Shown in pieces: positions 10,690-21,600 of a DNA stretch of 64,000 nt. The notes beneath the pieces were generated by a model. The model did no database searches. It was not told the DNA's origin and saw only the letters and a list, made by a program, of their open reading frames with translations. Every line of letters starts with the position of its first letter. Position 1 is the first letter of the stretch. Position numbers and translations under genes: made by a program. This stretch comes from Atriophallophorus winterbourni (Eukaryota > Platyhelminthes > Trematoda > Plagiorchiida > Microphallidae): positions 1 to 64,000 of the forward strand of contig JACCGJ010000688.1 in NCBI GenBank assembly GCA_013407085.1. Direction: 5' to 3'.

Positions 10690-12047
10690 CACGGCAGCTC
10701 TGTCTGGCACCCTTCAAAGCCGTCCCTTCTACGTTACCGACAAGGCAACTAAAATGCGATTCCTCATCGACATGGGGTGCCGAAATTATCGTCATCCCAC
10801 CATGAAATATGGAACGCAAAAACCCGTCTTCGTCGACGTTACAGGCGGCAAACGGCACGAAAATTTCTACTTTCGGTCAGAGATCATTTTCTGTCGAATT
10901 AGGTCTCAGACGTAACTTTCGATGGATTTTCGCGCTTGCCGATGTCAAAGTACCAATTCTGGGTGCAGATTTCCTTTCTCATTTTGATCTTTCGATCAAT
11001 ATAGCTACACGTAAACTTATTGGCAATTTAACAAAGATTAATTCATTTGGTAACTTTTGTGATTCCCCCATCCGAACCATTCGTGTACTTACCCCTGGCA
11101 TCCCATCAGCGTTCAGTGACTTACTGACAGAATTTTCCGAATTTTTAAACCGTGTTTGCAATCTACTACTGTTAAACATGACGTCAAGCACTATATTCTG
11201 ACCCGTGGTCCTCCAGTGTTTAACAGACCCCGTCGTTTGGCTCCGAACAAGTTCGAGGTGGCAAAGCGTGAGTTGGAACACATGCTTGAACTTAGAATCA
11301 TATGGCCATCCAAATCGCCATGGGCAAGCCCCCTTCACATGGTTGAAAAGAATAAAGCTGACACGGCGTCAATGTGGAGATTACCGTGCTCTTAATAGAG
11401 TTACTATTCCTGATCGCTATCCTATTCCCCACATACATGACTTCGCACTTTCCTGGACCTGGACCCGGTGCGTGCTTACCACCAGATACCTGTCGCCGAG
11501 GAAGATATCCCGAAAACTGCCATCACCACACCTTTTGGTCTTTCAAAACTTCCGGAGAGTCATGGACCAAGTTTTTCAAGGATTATCTTTTGTTCATGTA
11601 TACTTTGATGACGTCCTCATTGCTAGTTCGTCTCAAGTTGGACATGCAGTACATTTGGGTGCGGTGTTTCAGCGACTTTCACAGTTTGGCGTGGTGGTTA
11701 AACCAGATAAATGCCTTTTTGGTGTCGCTTCCCTTGAAATTCTAGGACATCATGTCGATCGCAACGGAATTCGCGTTTTGCCCGATAAGCTCTCATCAAT
11801 TAACGACTACCCATGTCCCACTTCTCTTCGACAGTTACGTCGATTTCTTGGCTTAGTCAATTATTACAGAACATTCGTTCCGAATCGTGCTAACATATCT
11901 CAATCAATGACCGATTTGTTACGCGATAATGAGCGTCAATTTAAATTGAATGCTGATGCTGTTGAATCGTTTCAAAGATTGAAGACCGCATTGAATGGAG
12001 CATCTTCATTACTCTCCATGTCCAGGGATCCTCATGCTTCACTTTAG
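10690..12047 (+). pseudogene. protease and reverse transcriptase relics of the second Gypsy-type element
   Basis: A protease frame ends with VPILGADFLSHFDLSI. The reverse transcriptase starts RRLAPNKFEVAKRELEHML, has DYRALNRVTIPDRYPIPHIH, the catalytic variant [10 protein letters not shown], then LGHHVDRNGI and LRQLRRFLGLVNYYRTFVP. Frames change near 11390 and 11520. An internal deletion removes part of the palm, because the text jumps from IPHIHDFA to the [11 protein letters not shown] region. Confidence 0.78.
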
Positions 12048-12553
12048 CTTGCCACTGGTGCATCACAAGCAGCAGTTGGTACTGTCCTACAGCAAATTAT
12101 TATTATTGCTTGCATTCTTGAATACATTCACGCTGCTCACGTGTTCGGTTTTGGGACAAGTCTATCGTGTGATTGTTTTGGATCTGTATGCCGTGGTTCG
12201 CTGAGAACTGTATTCTGGTTTGTAGGGTACAATAATCACAAGGCGTTCGCAGGCAGTGGTGAAATCTCCGCTGGATTACCTGCTACATGTGTGATGTAAA
12301 TGTATGCAAATGAGCTTTTTGTTCATGATCATGGTTTTAAACCCTATCTACATAAGTTTGGGCTCGTGTGATTGAACAGGTTGGTCGTACTAACCACTTT
12401 GAATCTTAAACTCCTATACCCTTCGTTTCAGAATGAACTCGATTTGTTGCTTGAAATGAGCTTAGTGCAACATTTGAGATCTCGGGCAGAATATTTATTA
12501 ACTTGATAGAAAATCGATTTGATTTTTACTCCGAGATACGCGAATATTTAAGA

Positions 12554-14719
12554 TTTAATAATTGATGTTTCTCTTAGCTCCAGCTATCATGCTTTTTTGG
12601 TTCGCGTAATCACGTGCCTCCTCCTCTTCAACCTTAAAGACCGAAGCGAAATAATTGGCGCATGCTCAAAACAGATTTTGCTGAGACGTTCCAGTCGGTT
12701 GAACTGTCAAAAGATTTAAACATGGATATGATTAGATAAAATTGTCACTCGCTGCTGCTTTACCGTTTGTGCCTTGTTGTTGAAGATGAGTAGTGGTAAT
12801 ATCTCTAGATGTCGAAGAACCCAATGTTTCCTCACCGATTCAGAATCTGGTAGTAAACGGCAGATATATTTAGTCCAATTTAGTGAAGGCATAATCTCTG
12901 GCCGATTAGTATGTCCATCTAATCCATCTAAAATGATAACATTTCGATGGAGCCAGTATCTGTGGCAGTTATATCAGCTAACGCGGTCGATCCAGGAACA
13001 ATCACGAAAGACCTGTCATATGTTTATATTAAAAAAGATAGCGGGTTCAGACGATATGCACCTTGTATCGTTAAAGATTATTGCTGGGGTATTAATTGAA
13101 CCATTGAGCGTACTTTTTGCAAAATCGCCAGAATTCAAATGTGGCGTCATTAAGCATGTTTATTGGTAGAAACCCGTAACTATAACCTCGGTGATAGGAA
13201 GGTGCTAGAGTTAGAGATTAAGGGCCAACGTTGACTTTCCTACGTTCTTCGGGTTAGTTTTCACGAGAACACGGTCTAACTGAGGGTCGTTCATGTTTAA
13301 CGAACCACATCACGGTGCAGGAAATTTAGGCTTTCACATAGATTCTGTGACTCCAATGGATGTTATATTCATTGATTTCACCAAATCATTTGATCGCAAA
13401 TCACAACAAAGGCACTGTTTCACAGGGCCTAATCAGTTCGTCTTGGATATAAACTGACCCACAGAGGCATGTCATGTCATGTCATAAGGTGCCTTGATAT
13501 AAATCTTTGGTAAGACCAGTTGTGGTGCTGGTAGTATTTACGGAGGATCGGATACTTCATCAATTCATGTGGTAACGTAACTATCAAAAATGTGGGTTGT
13601 GAGAATTATTTCTTAGGCCTTATGCCTCTAAAATGTGTGTTTGGGGAAACACCACTTGCCGTAATTATGCACCAGACGTTTATTTTCAAGCTTCCGTTCT
13701 TTAATGTAGCTGACATTCCTCACAGGAAATAGCAGGATAGGTTCACATATTTGAGACTGCTTCTTAGATATGATTCAGTATACACCATACAACAGGAATC
13801 CTCGACGCGCGTACACTTGATGACGTTGATATTGATATATACGGTTTGTCAGAAATTCGTATATGCATGACTTGTCCGGTAATAGTCTGTCTACATCTAT
13901 GAACTTACGCGAAATGTATTATCCTCCATGTTCAAGTGTGCTGACGCTATGGAATATGCCCATGCTGGTATCGGAATAGTTTCGATTGACCGATCTGACT
14001 CTTACATTGCATCCTAACCCAAAGCCCTATTTGTACATTAAAGCTGCGGAAGCCGTGCAAGAAAAGCTTATATCACAATAAATCCCGCAGCGTGTTCGCC
14101 TTTGTCGCTGGCGCACTTAATATCTGTTACTATTACTTTCAGAAGTACGAATTCTATGGAAAATCACAGTCAGCCATCGGATTTGCTTCACGGGGAGATG
14201 ACATGCTTGTCGTAGTTTGAAATATGAATACAATGTAGGCCGTTTATGCTCGAGCCAGCCAACTTTGGACTTGATTACGATGAAACCCACAATGTCAAAA
14301 GACTGATAAGTTATGTTGGAGCAAAAACTTTCGCCTTGTCAGTATTAACTTGCGTCAGTGCAAGTTCACTGTTTCACCTATAAATCTTGGTTGAGAACTC
14401 TTTAATCATATCGGTATCAGCTACTTGCGGTGGCGATGTATGAAAGATTGTTGCGAGTTTTAGGAATGATTGTAAATTATAGTGCAGTTCAAAGTCTACC
14501 AACTGGAATCTTAGGAGGTTCTATGCAATTTTAGGAACTGCTTGCACTCATCAGTACGTTTTACAGACGTTTAGGCATCAACGAGATGTTTCGTAAGGCG
14601 GATAGTTGGCTAGTTTTTAAAATGCCAAGGCTCAAGAAACGATTACCAGATTCTTTTGAGACACTAACTGACCACCTACACTCAATGGTTTTGAGGATAC
14701 CAAACACTCTACCCCATGG
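12554..14719 (+). pseudogene. decayed retroelement sequence without an intact gene
   Basis: Two scraps are recognisable. Around 13365, PMDVIFIDFTKSFD resembles the LINE reverse-transcriptase palm. Around 14330-14480, fragments such as RQCKFTVSPINLG and VLGMIVNYS resemble the Gypsy RT thumb and connection. A 131-codon frame at 12774-13169 is not recognised. No host exon is supported. Confidence 0.45.
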
Positions 14720-14968
14720 GTGCACAGATGTGCAATCGTGCAGCATTTCTGTGCTGTGCGGCTAACATCGTGCTAAATTGATTGGCCACCGGTAGTGAGC
14801 TGCATGCTGAAACAGGCTGGAGTCTCACTACCATTTCCTGTTCTATTTGCCTTTTCATATCTGTCTAGGCCTGGGCAACCTGACAGTATGTTAGCCCACG
14901 TGCAGTCTATGACTGTGCGGCACTTTTCCTGGATCAGGCTTGTGATTTCATGCATACATAATACACTA
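14720..14968 (+). repeat. SINE-A, full copy
   Basis: Full unit: head GGTGCACAGATGTGCAATCG, middle GGTAGTGAGCTGCATGCTG, CTGTCTAGGCCTGGGCAACC, end GGATCAGGCTTGTGATTTCA and a CATAC tail. It lies about 500 bases upstream of the DOCK start. Confidence 0.9.
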
Positions 14969-15170
14969 CTTGGTTTTTCTTACTAAGCTTTTGAACATAT
15001 TAGTTTGCGTGCACTTCAAAATGTGCAAGGCATTATCTTACTGGGTATCATCCTTACTTTTTTAGTCTGATGCTATTATGCTCATAATCATATAACATTA
15101 CTTGATATCAGCGATTTGTTTTTAAGGACGATGACAATAAGTAGTTATCATACCCTAATATTAAAAGGGT

Positions 15171-15413
15171 TCATGGATGTGCAATCGTGCGGTATTTCTG
15201 TGCTGTGCGGCTAACATCGTGCTAAATTGATTGGCCACCTTTAGTGAGCTGCATGCTAAAACACGGTGGAGTCTCACTACCATTTCTATTTTCTTTCTAT
15301 TTCTTTATCATATCTGTCTAGGCCTGGGCAACCTGACAATATCTCAGCCCACGTGCAGTCTCTAACTGCGGCACTTTGCCTGGATCAGGCTTGTGCTTTC
15401 ACATCACATCACA
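15171..15413 (+). repeat. SINE-A, full copy upstream of DOCK exon 1
   Basis: Same unit with tail TTTCACATCACATCACA. It ends about 90 bases before the first coding exon, so it lies in the 5' UTR intron or promoter region. Confidence 0.9.
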
Positions 15414-15483
15414 ATATTAAAAGAGCGACTTTTTACACTTTCGCGTAATATTCACCTTCTTCGCTAATCATACACACTAATTT

Positions 15484-15502
15484 TATCCCTTTTAGTCAAC
15501 AA
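15484..15502 (+). promoter_or_regulatory. splice acceptor directly upstream of the DOCK start codon (cis or spliced-leader trans-splice site)
   Basis: A pyrimidine-rich run ends in TTTTAG at 15490-15495, only seven bases before the ATG at 15503. Either a 5'-UTR intron ends here, or, as is common in flatworms, a spliced leader is trans-spliced to this site. The sequence alone cannot separate the two, and no TATA-type promoter is claimed. Confidence 0.6.
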
Positions 15503-15607
15503 ATGCCAGAAAAAAGGAAGTTCGCCCAATTTGTGCTTCCGCAAAATTCTCGCCTTACCGACAAGGATGAAGCAAATCAATCAGAGTTCGCAGCAACGAA
15601 TTTCGGG
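15503..15607 (+). CDS. DOCK-C exon 1 (initiator ATG, residues 1-35)
   Basis: The ATG is chosen because the first residues (MPEKRKFAQF) match the start of vertebrate DOCK6/7/8 (M-x-E-R-R-x-F-A-Q). The exon is 35 whole codons long and ends at GGG|gtatga. Its intron is only 39 bases (15608-15646), yet it has a donor, a pyrimidine tract and a TTGCAG acceptor. Confidence 0.85.
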
Positions 15608-18600
15608 GTATGAGCATGCCTTTTTAAATTTTATCCCTCGTTGCAGTGGGGCTCATGCATACCAGAACCTGTTGATTACGAGGCATACCTACAGAAAAAT
15701 AAATCATCATTGGCTAGTGATCCTCATCGTGAATTGATCTTATTTCCAACAGAAGACATCAAGGTAAATGTTACTAGCAAACTGGTCTTGTTGCATCTTT
15801 TCTTGTTGTGTAAAACCATTGTTTCCCAGTTTACCAACAACGCCAATCGGTTTAATTTACTATTATGTTGAACAAGCACAGATAAAATCTTGTCTCTGTT
15901 TCCTTACAGCTTATTCGACTGCCTAATGTTCCGCGTTGCCTCAATGCTGGTGTTCCACCCGAAGCTTTGAATGGTGACGTGTTTCTCAACAACTCGCTGG
16001 GGCTTCATAGCCTAAGGTTCCTAACAAACACTCACTGGGTTTTCATACATCAAGCATCCAGTTTGTACCGTGGAAGCTACTGTCAGCTGCCTCGAAATAG
16101 GTACGTTTTGTTTTTCTTTCATGCGTTTCCTTATCGCTTCTTCATCATTTCTTATCAATTACAATTATTTTGTAACTATCCTTCCAGTAATTTTAACGAA
16201 CTTTGTTCACCCGAGTGGAGCTGGGGACACCGCTTTGTAGCATTTCTGTGCTGTGCGGCTAACATCGTGCTAAATTGAAACACGCTGGAGTCTCACTACC
16301 ATTTTATTCTCGGTTTCTCATATCTGTCTAGGCTTGGGCAACTTGACAGTAATATCGCCCATGTGCAGTCTCTGACTGTGCGGCACTTTGCCTGGATCAG
16401 GCTTGTGCTTTCATACCATCATACATACCATACCCAAATTCCAAAGAATCTTCATTGAAGCCGACTCATGCTCCAGGAGGAGATAGTTGCACAAAAAAGA
16501 AAAGAAAGTATGAAGATGAACTCTTGTAGGAAAGTCAAACCTCGGGCAGTCCATTATTAGTCTGAATCATTGTGGTTCTTTGTTAAACAAAAAATGGACT
16601 GCGAGATTACGCTCATGCTTTGCTTTCTTATTGGAAAACAATACAAGGCGTTTTACTTGTGGGCGGTGTATTTATACTGCTTCAACAACAAGGCACACCA
16701 GCCGCCCCTGCAAAACGTCAGATAGAATGTACCTGAAATCTTGATTTCACGCGTGTTTCGTTCTGCAAGTCGTACGCAAATTGTAAAACTATAAGATACA
16801 GCATCGTCAACTGGATATTTGGATACGTTAGTGATAAATCTCAATGTGTCGAAGTCAGCGGACTACGTTATTCTCTGCTTTCTGCTGTGAAATGAGATTT
16901 CAAGGAGCCATTCTCTCTTCGTTCTTCTTTATGTCATCCTAATCTGCCCTTCCGCAGCCACCCTCGACTTTCATACTTTAATACAAGATGATGTAGTCGT
17001 TGGATATGCTGAACCTAAAACAGCTGTACTGATATGCTATTAACTGCATTCGATGAAATTACTACCTGTTCTTAACAACCGTGTTTGTTTTTAAATCTTG
17101 AAAACGGTGTAACTTGTGTTTACTCACTGGTGTGACGCTTTTTGTAGCGATCTGCAGCGATTCAGTATGAACCCCACATTATCTTGATAAAGAGAAACTT
17201 GTATCTTGGCTTTACCATTTTCGTTTACCTAACCTGGTCCAACCATCTTAATTCTATACTCACTAACGTACATTTACTCATTTTACGCTTTTTCACACTC
17301 GGCGTTTGGCTTAAACTGATTTATCATTTTACCCTCTCTTTGTCTTACCTCATCTTTTGTACTGCTCTTGCAATGTTTCCGCATTTCTTCCGTAAGTTTT
17401 TTTAGTGATAAAACGCTGTAGTACGCAAGTTCTATCCCCTATGAAAGTATCTTAAAAATTATTTTCTAATAAATCTTTTGCATTCTTCTTCTTCTTCTTC
17501 TTCTTCAAACATTGACCTTTAAATGATATACACGCGTATAGTAATGCTGTGTAGCGAACAACAATCAATTCCTTGTTGACGCCACTGACCCGCTAAACTT
17601 TTATTTTTCTTACATCAAGTTTCTGATTTTTCGTTACCACCTACCTCATTTTAGTGATGCGGTCAATAATCTGTTGGGTCCCTTGCTGTCACATCATTTC
17701 GCTGTGGACATACGCGAGTCCTCCGATCAAATTGGCAATCGTAGTTCTTTGCATGGCGCTGGCTCGTCCTCAATTTCCGGCACGCGTTCGTGGACAGCGG
17801 CGATGAATGCAACACGTTTTCGACAAGCGCTGCACGAAACGCCGAGAGCTAGTCAATCAGACGGAGGAGCCAAATTGTCAGCCAGTGATATTCTTTTGCC
17901 GAGTTCTGCACGTGAGGCCGAATCCGTAAGGAAACAGGTATCGCGTATATATACACACACATATATATATCCATTTGTACCTATAGTTTGACCCTGTGCT
18001 TATTGTATAGTTAATACCTCTTTCAACCATAAATCTTGAATCTTGCTGATGGCAACCGTTACCGTTTTGAATATAAACCCAACCCAGGGCATCATAATGA
18101 GTTGATAAGTTACTTTTCGAAGAGCTTTCGGCTGATTTGCGAACCGTAGCTGCGATTTTGTCCTATAAGCCATACCTTATTCCTTTTGTTCATTATGTTC
18201 CTCGCGTTGCACCACAAAGTCTTATCCGCTTCGAAAATGCTAATTTTCAAATAATAATGCCTAAATAATGTTTCGATTTTATAGTTGTGTTTCCGGTTTC
18301 CCGTACATTTGGTTCGCACTGACACTTTAGTTTCGTTTCCTGCAACGTCGAACAACTTGCTGGTCTTTGGTTTCCATTTTCCATCTAGTTTTGTCCTCTT
18401 GGATAACAACACAGGCCTGATCCAGGCAAAGCGCCGCACAGTCATAGACTGCATGCCGGCTTAGATACTACCAGGTTGCCTAGGCCTAAACTTACTTACT
18501 TTTGTGAGACTATCTTCTCCTGGAGGATGAGTCGGCTTCAATAAATATTCTTGGGAATTTGGGTACAAAGCGGCGTCCCAGCACCACTCGGCGTTTGTTC

Positions 18601-21600
18601 GAGTCAAATTCTCTATACTTTGCTCAACCAAGGCAGTAGGGAGTTGCCAGAAAGAGGTGGTGTGCACCAAACTAAACCGTCTACGAGACTCTGCTCCAGA
18701 TTTTTTCCTCAGGGTTTTCTCCCGAAGCCTTCCGCGATCGTGTATCCCGCAAGGCAGCGGAGGTTAAAAATAAGGTTTTCCATCCCTTAAATGAATGCCC
18801 TCCCAGGCTAACGACTACTCTGTCCCTGCCCGAAGCAAACTGGTTTTCAGGTGCCAGTCACTCTGCCTCTCTACTGTTGGTAGAAGTTGGTAGAAGCAGT
18901 TCCGCCGGGCTCGGGGAATCACTGGTGCAGGCCAGAAGCTGGACTTGGCTGTCAGAGGCTATTTGAGACGCGCGCCATATGGGAGCTTATCCCCAGTGCC
19001 ACCCCCGGCTATGACAACCTTTGGAACCTAGGCCTAAATAGAGATGGCTGTTTCCGTATGCAGCTCATTACTGGTGCCACATCGATTTCGCATAATGTTG
19101 GTCGAACATCACAAAAGCACTGCACGATTGCGCATCAGCGCGAGGTGTGTATGGCGTTAGCGATGATTGCTAATCACCAGCTTTGAAGAAGAAGTAGTAC
19201 AAATCTTTATTCGAAAATGTTTGAAATTCCAGCTTCAGACTAGTGGTAAAAAGAAAAAAATATTCGCAGAAAATGCACTCATGATATTAACGAGATCAAT
19301 GTGACCGTGATTGTTTAATGAGCAGTTCCCTTTGACAAAGTTATCGTGAAACAAATGGGTATGGTATGGTATGAAAGCACAAGCCTGATCCAGGCAAAGT
19401 GCCGCACAGTCAGAGACTGCGCGTGGGCTAAGTTACTGTTAGGTTGCCCAGGCCTAGACAGAGGGGGGAAATAGAAATAGAAATGGTAGTGAGACTCCAG
19501 CGTGTACTCGCATGCAGCTCACTACCGTTGGCCAATCAATTTACCACGATGTTAGCCGTACAGCACAGAAATGCTGCACGATTGCACATCCGTGCCAAAT
19601 GGGATAAATGACCTCCGATATGAAAACGTTTTGGTCGAGTGTTTGAGGAAGATTGATTTTCAAGGTGATCCTCGTGGAGCTTTCGGTTGATATGCAGAAC
19701 ACTATTCTCCGGCACAACACCAGAGCAGGTAACACCAAATCGACCGTTATCGCCAAGCGTGTACCCCTGCTAATTCGGTTTTCATTTAAACGGTTCGTGC
19801 GACAGCATCATCGAAAGCATAAATAGGTGGACAACGTCAGCTGCTATCGAACGACATGCATTTCGCCACGGTCGGCCAAACAAGACTTGCGTGGGGAGGT
19901 CCCGGTTCGTACAATATCGATTGAAAAATCAGATCGAAGTGACAGCTGACGCGCACACACATGTCGCGAGGACAGTGATGTGATAATGAGATTTGTCTAT
20001 ATGAAATAAATGTACGTAATGAACGCGTGTGATCTAATGGCTTTGTTTTAAGTTGTGGGATTCATGAGTGATACTGATGGGCGTTGGGAGGTCGGCCTCA
20101 GGGATGGATCGGGACACAATCGACAAGTGTTCAATGGCGGTCTTGCACTAAGCATCTTCTTGGAGTGTTTGCTTAACCTTGTATGTTGTCAAGCGGATTG
20201 ACGAGAAAAGCTTGGTATAATGCATGACAGTGAAAACCGCAAGGAAGCTGCCATGCTGATGTCGCTCTACTCGTTCACGAAACTTGTTTGAATGTATGTT
20301 CCATTCTAGGTGTAGGCACCTCTTCCCGTTTTGTTTGTGCTTACTCTTCTATAGAAGCCGTACCAATTTAAGTCCCGCCGATCCCCATCTTTTAGGATTT
20401 TACTTTTACATGGTTGTATGGCAGCTAAGCACTCGGTACGTGCTACCGGTGTATTGCTGTCTTTGATGATGATGATGATGATGACAAGTGGATGTGAAAC
20501 TCAGAGGATTGACTTGGTTAATGTTACTTCGAAGCATGTGCAAACAATGTAATCGATATTAAAACGGTTTGGTCTTGATTCACCTCGTTTAATAACTCCT
20601 AATCCTCCCCACGGATTTGCAATCGTGCAGCATTTCTGTACTGTGCGGCTATCATCGTGCTAAATTGATTGGCCAACGGTAGTGAGCTGCGTGCTGAAAC
20701 ACGCTGGAGTCTCCCTGCCATTTCTATTTCTGTTTTCATATCTGTCTAAGCCTGGGCAACCTGACAGTATCTTAGCACACGTGCGGTCTCTGGCTGTGCG
20801 GCACTTTGCCTGGATCAGTCTTGTGCTTTCATACACTATGCAAAGGTGGATTTGAAACGCCAAACGCTGACTGTAATTGTCTTATCTCATGCCTCCCGGT
20901 CTTCTTTGCGATCTGCAACGGTTTGTGTTTTTCAGCCTGAAGATGGTGAACCCGATCTGTACGCCGAGTGCAATTTGTTGGTCGGTGATCGTAAGTTATA
21001 CTCGAACTATGCTCGAGGTCAAAGCATTGTGGTCGCTTCGCACCTAAAACCATATTCTCTGCGGCGAGTGAGTGCTTCCGAGTCGGATCTCGCGGAAAAG
21101 CACGTCATTGCTCCAATCGATTGGTCAACTTCAAAGAACGGGATCGACACTGATTCCTCTGTGGTGGTTTTCTTGGGTACGTGTCATTCCATCTTGTCGG
21201 AATTGAATGAGTGTGTAAACCAGCCAAGTTTCAGCTTTGTTGTTTTTGCATTGTATCGTTTTCTGACTGTTATGTGTTTGTCGGAATTTCGTTCGAAAAC
21301 TTATCGATTGGTTAATTGCGCGATCAATTAACGATACCGTTTAATGCGATTAAGAAAATAGCAGACGAACCGAACGCTCTAATCACCAGTACCCATCGTT
21401 TCCATCAGTTTGGGAACCTTTTGGAATAGTCCATAAGTACCTTTTATTCAGTGATCCATATGCTCTTGCATGCCACCATACATGTTTTGAGAGAGTCTAA
21501 CATGTGGCATAATGAAATCACCACAAAATGAAAAACCCTCACATAAAAAGGGTTACTCTATTGTGTGTAGGAAGACGAGTTTTGGAGTATGGTATGAAAG

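Larger units (their letters stand above)
9419..12553 (+). mobile_element. second Gypsy-type LTR retrotransposon, decayed, plus strand
   Basis: Gag, protease and reverse transcriptase relics (9740-12047) are flanked by two repeated blocks. Block A is at 9419-9674 and 12291-12553; block B is at 9683-9818 and 12153-12288. Integrase is missing and RNase H stops within its first strands. Many frameshifts show that it is long dead. Confidence 0.7.

Noticed and set aside
21068..21073. the strong donor gtgagt inside exon 6
   Set aside because: It would leave phase 0, but exon 7 needs one carried base. The donor at 21177 fits. Alternative use cannot be excluded.
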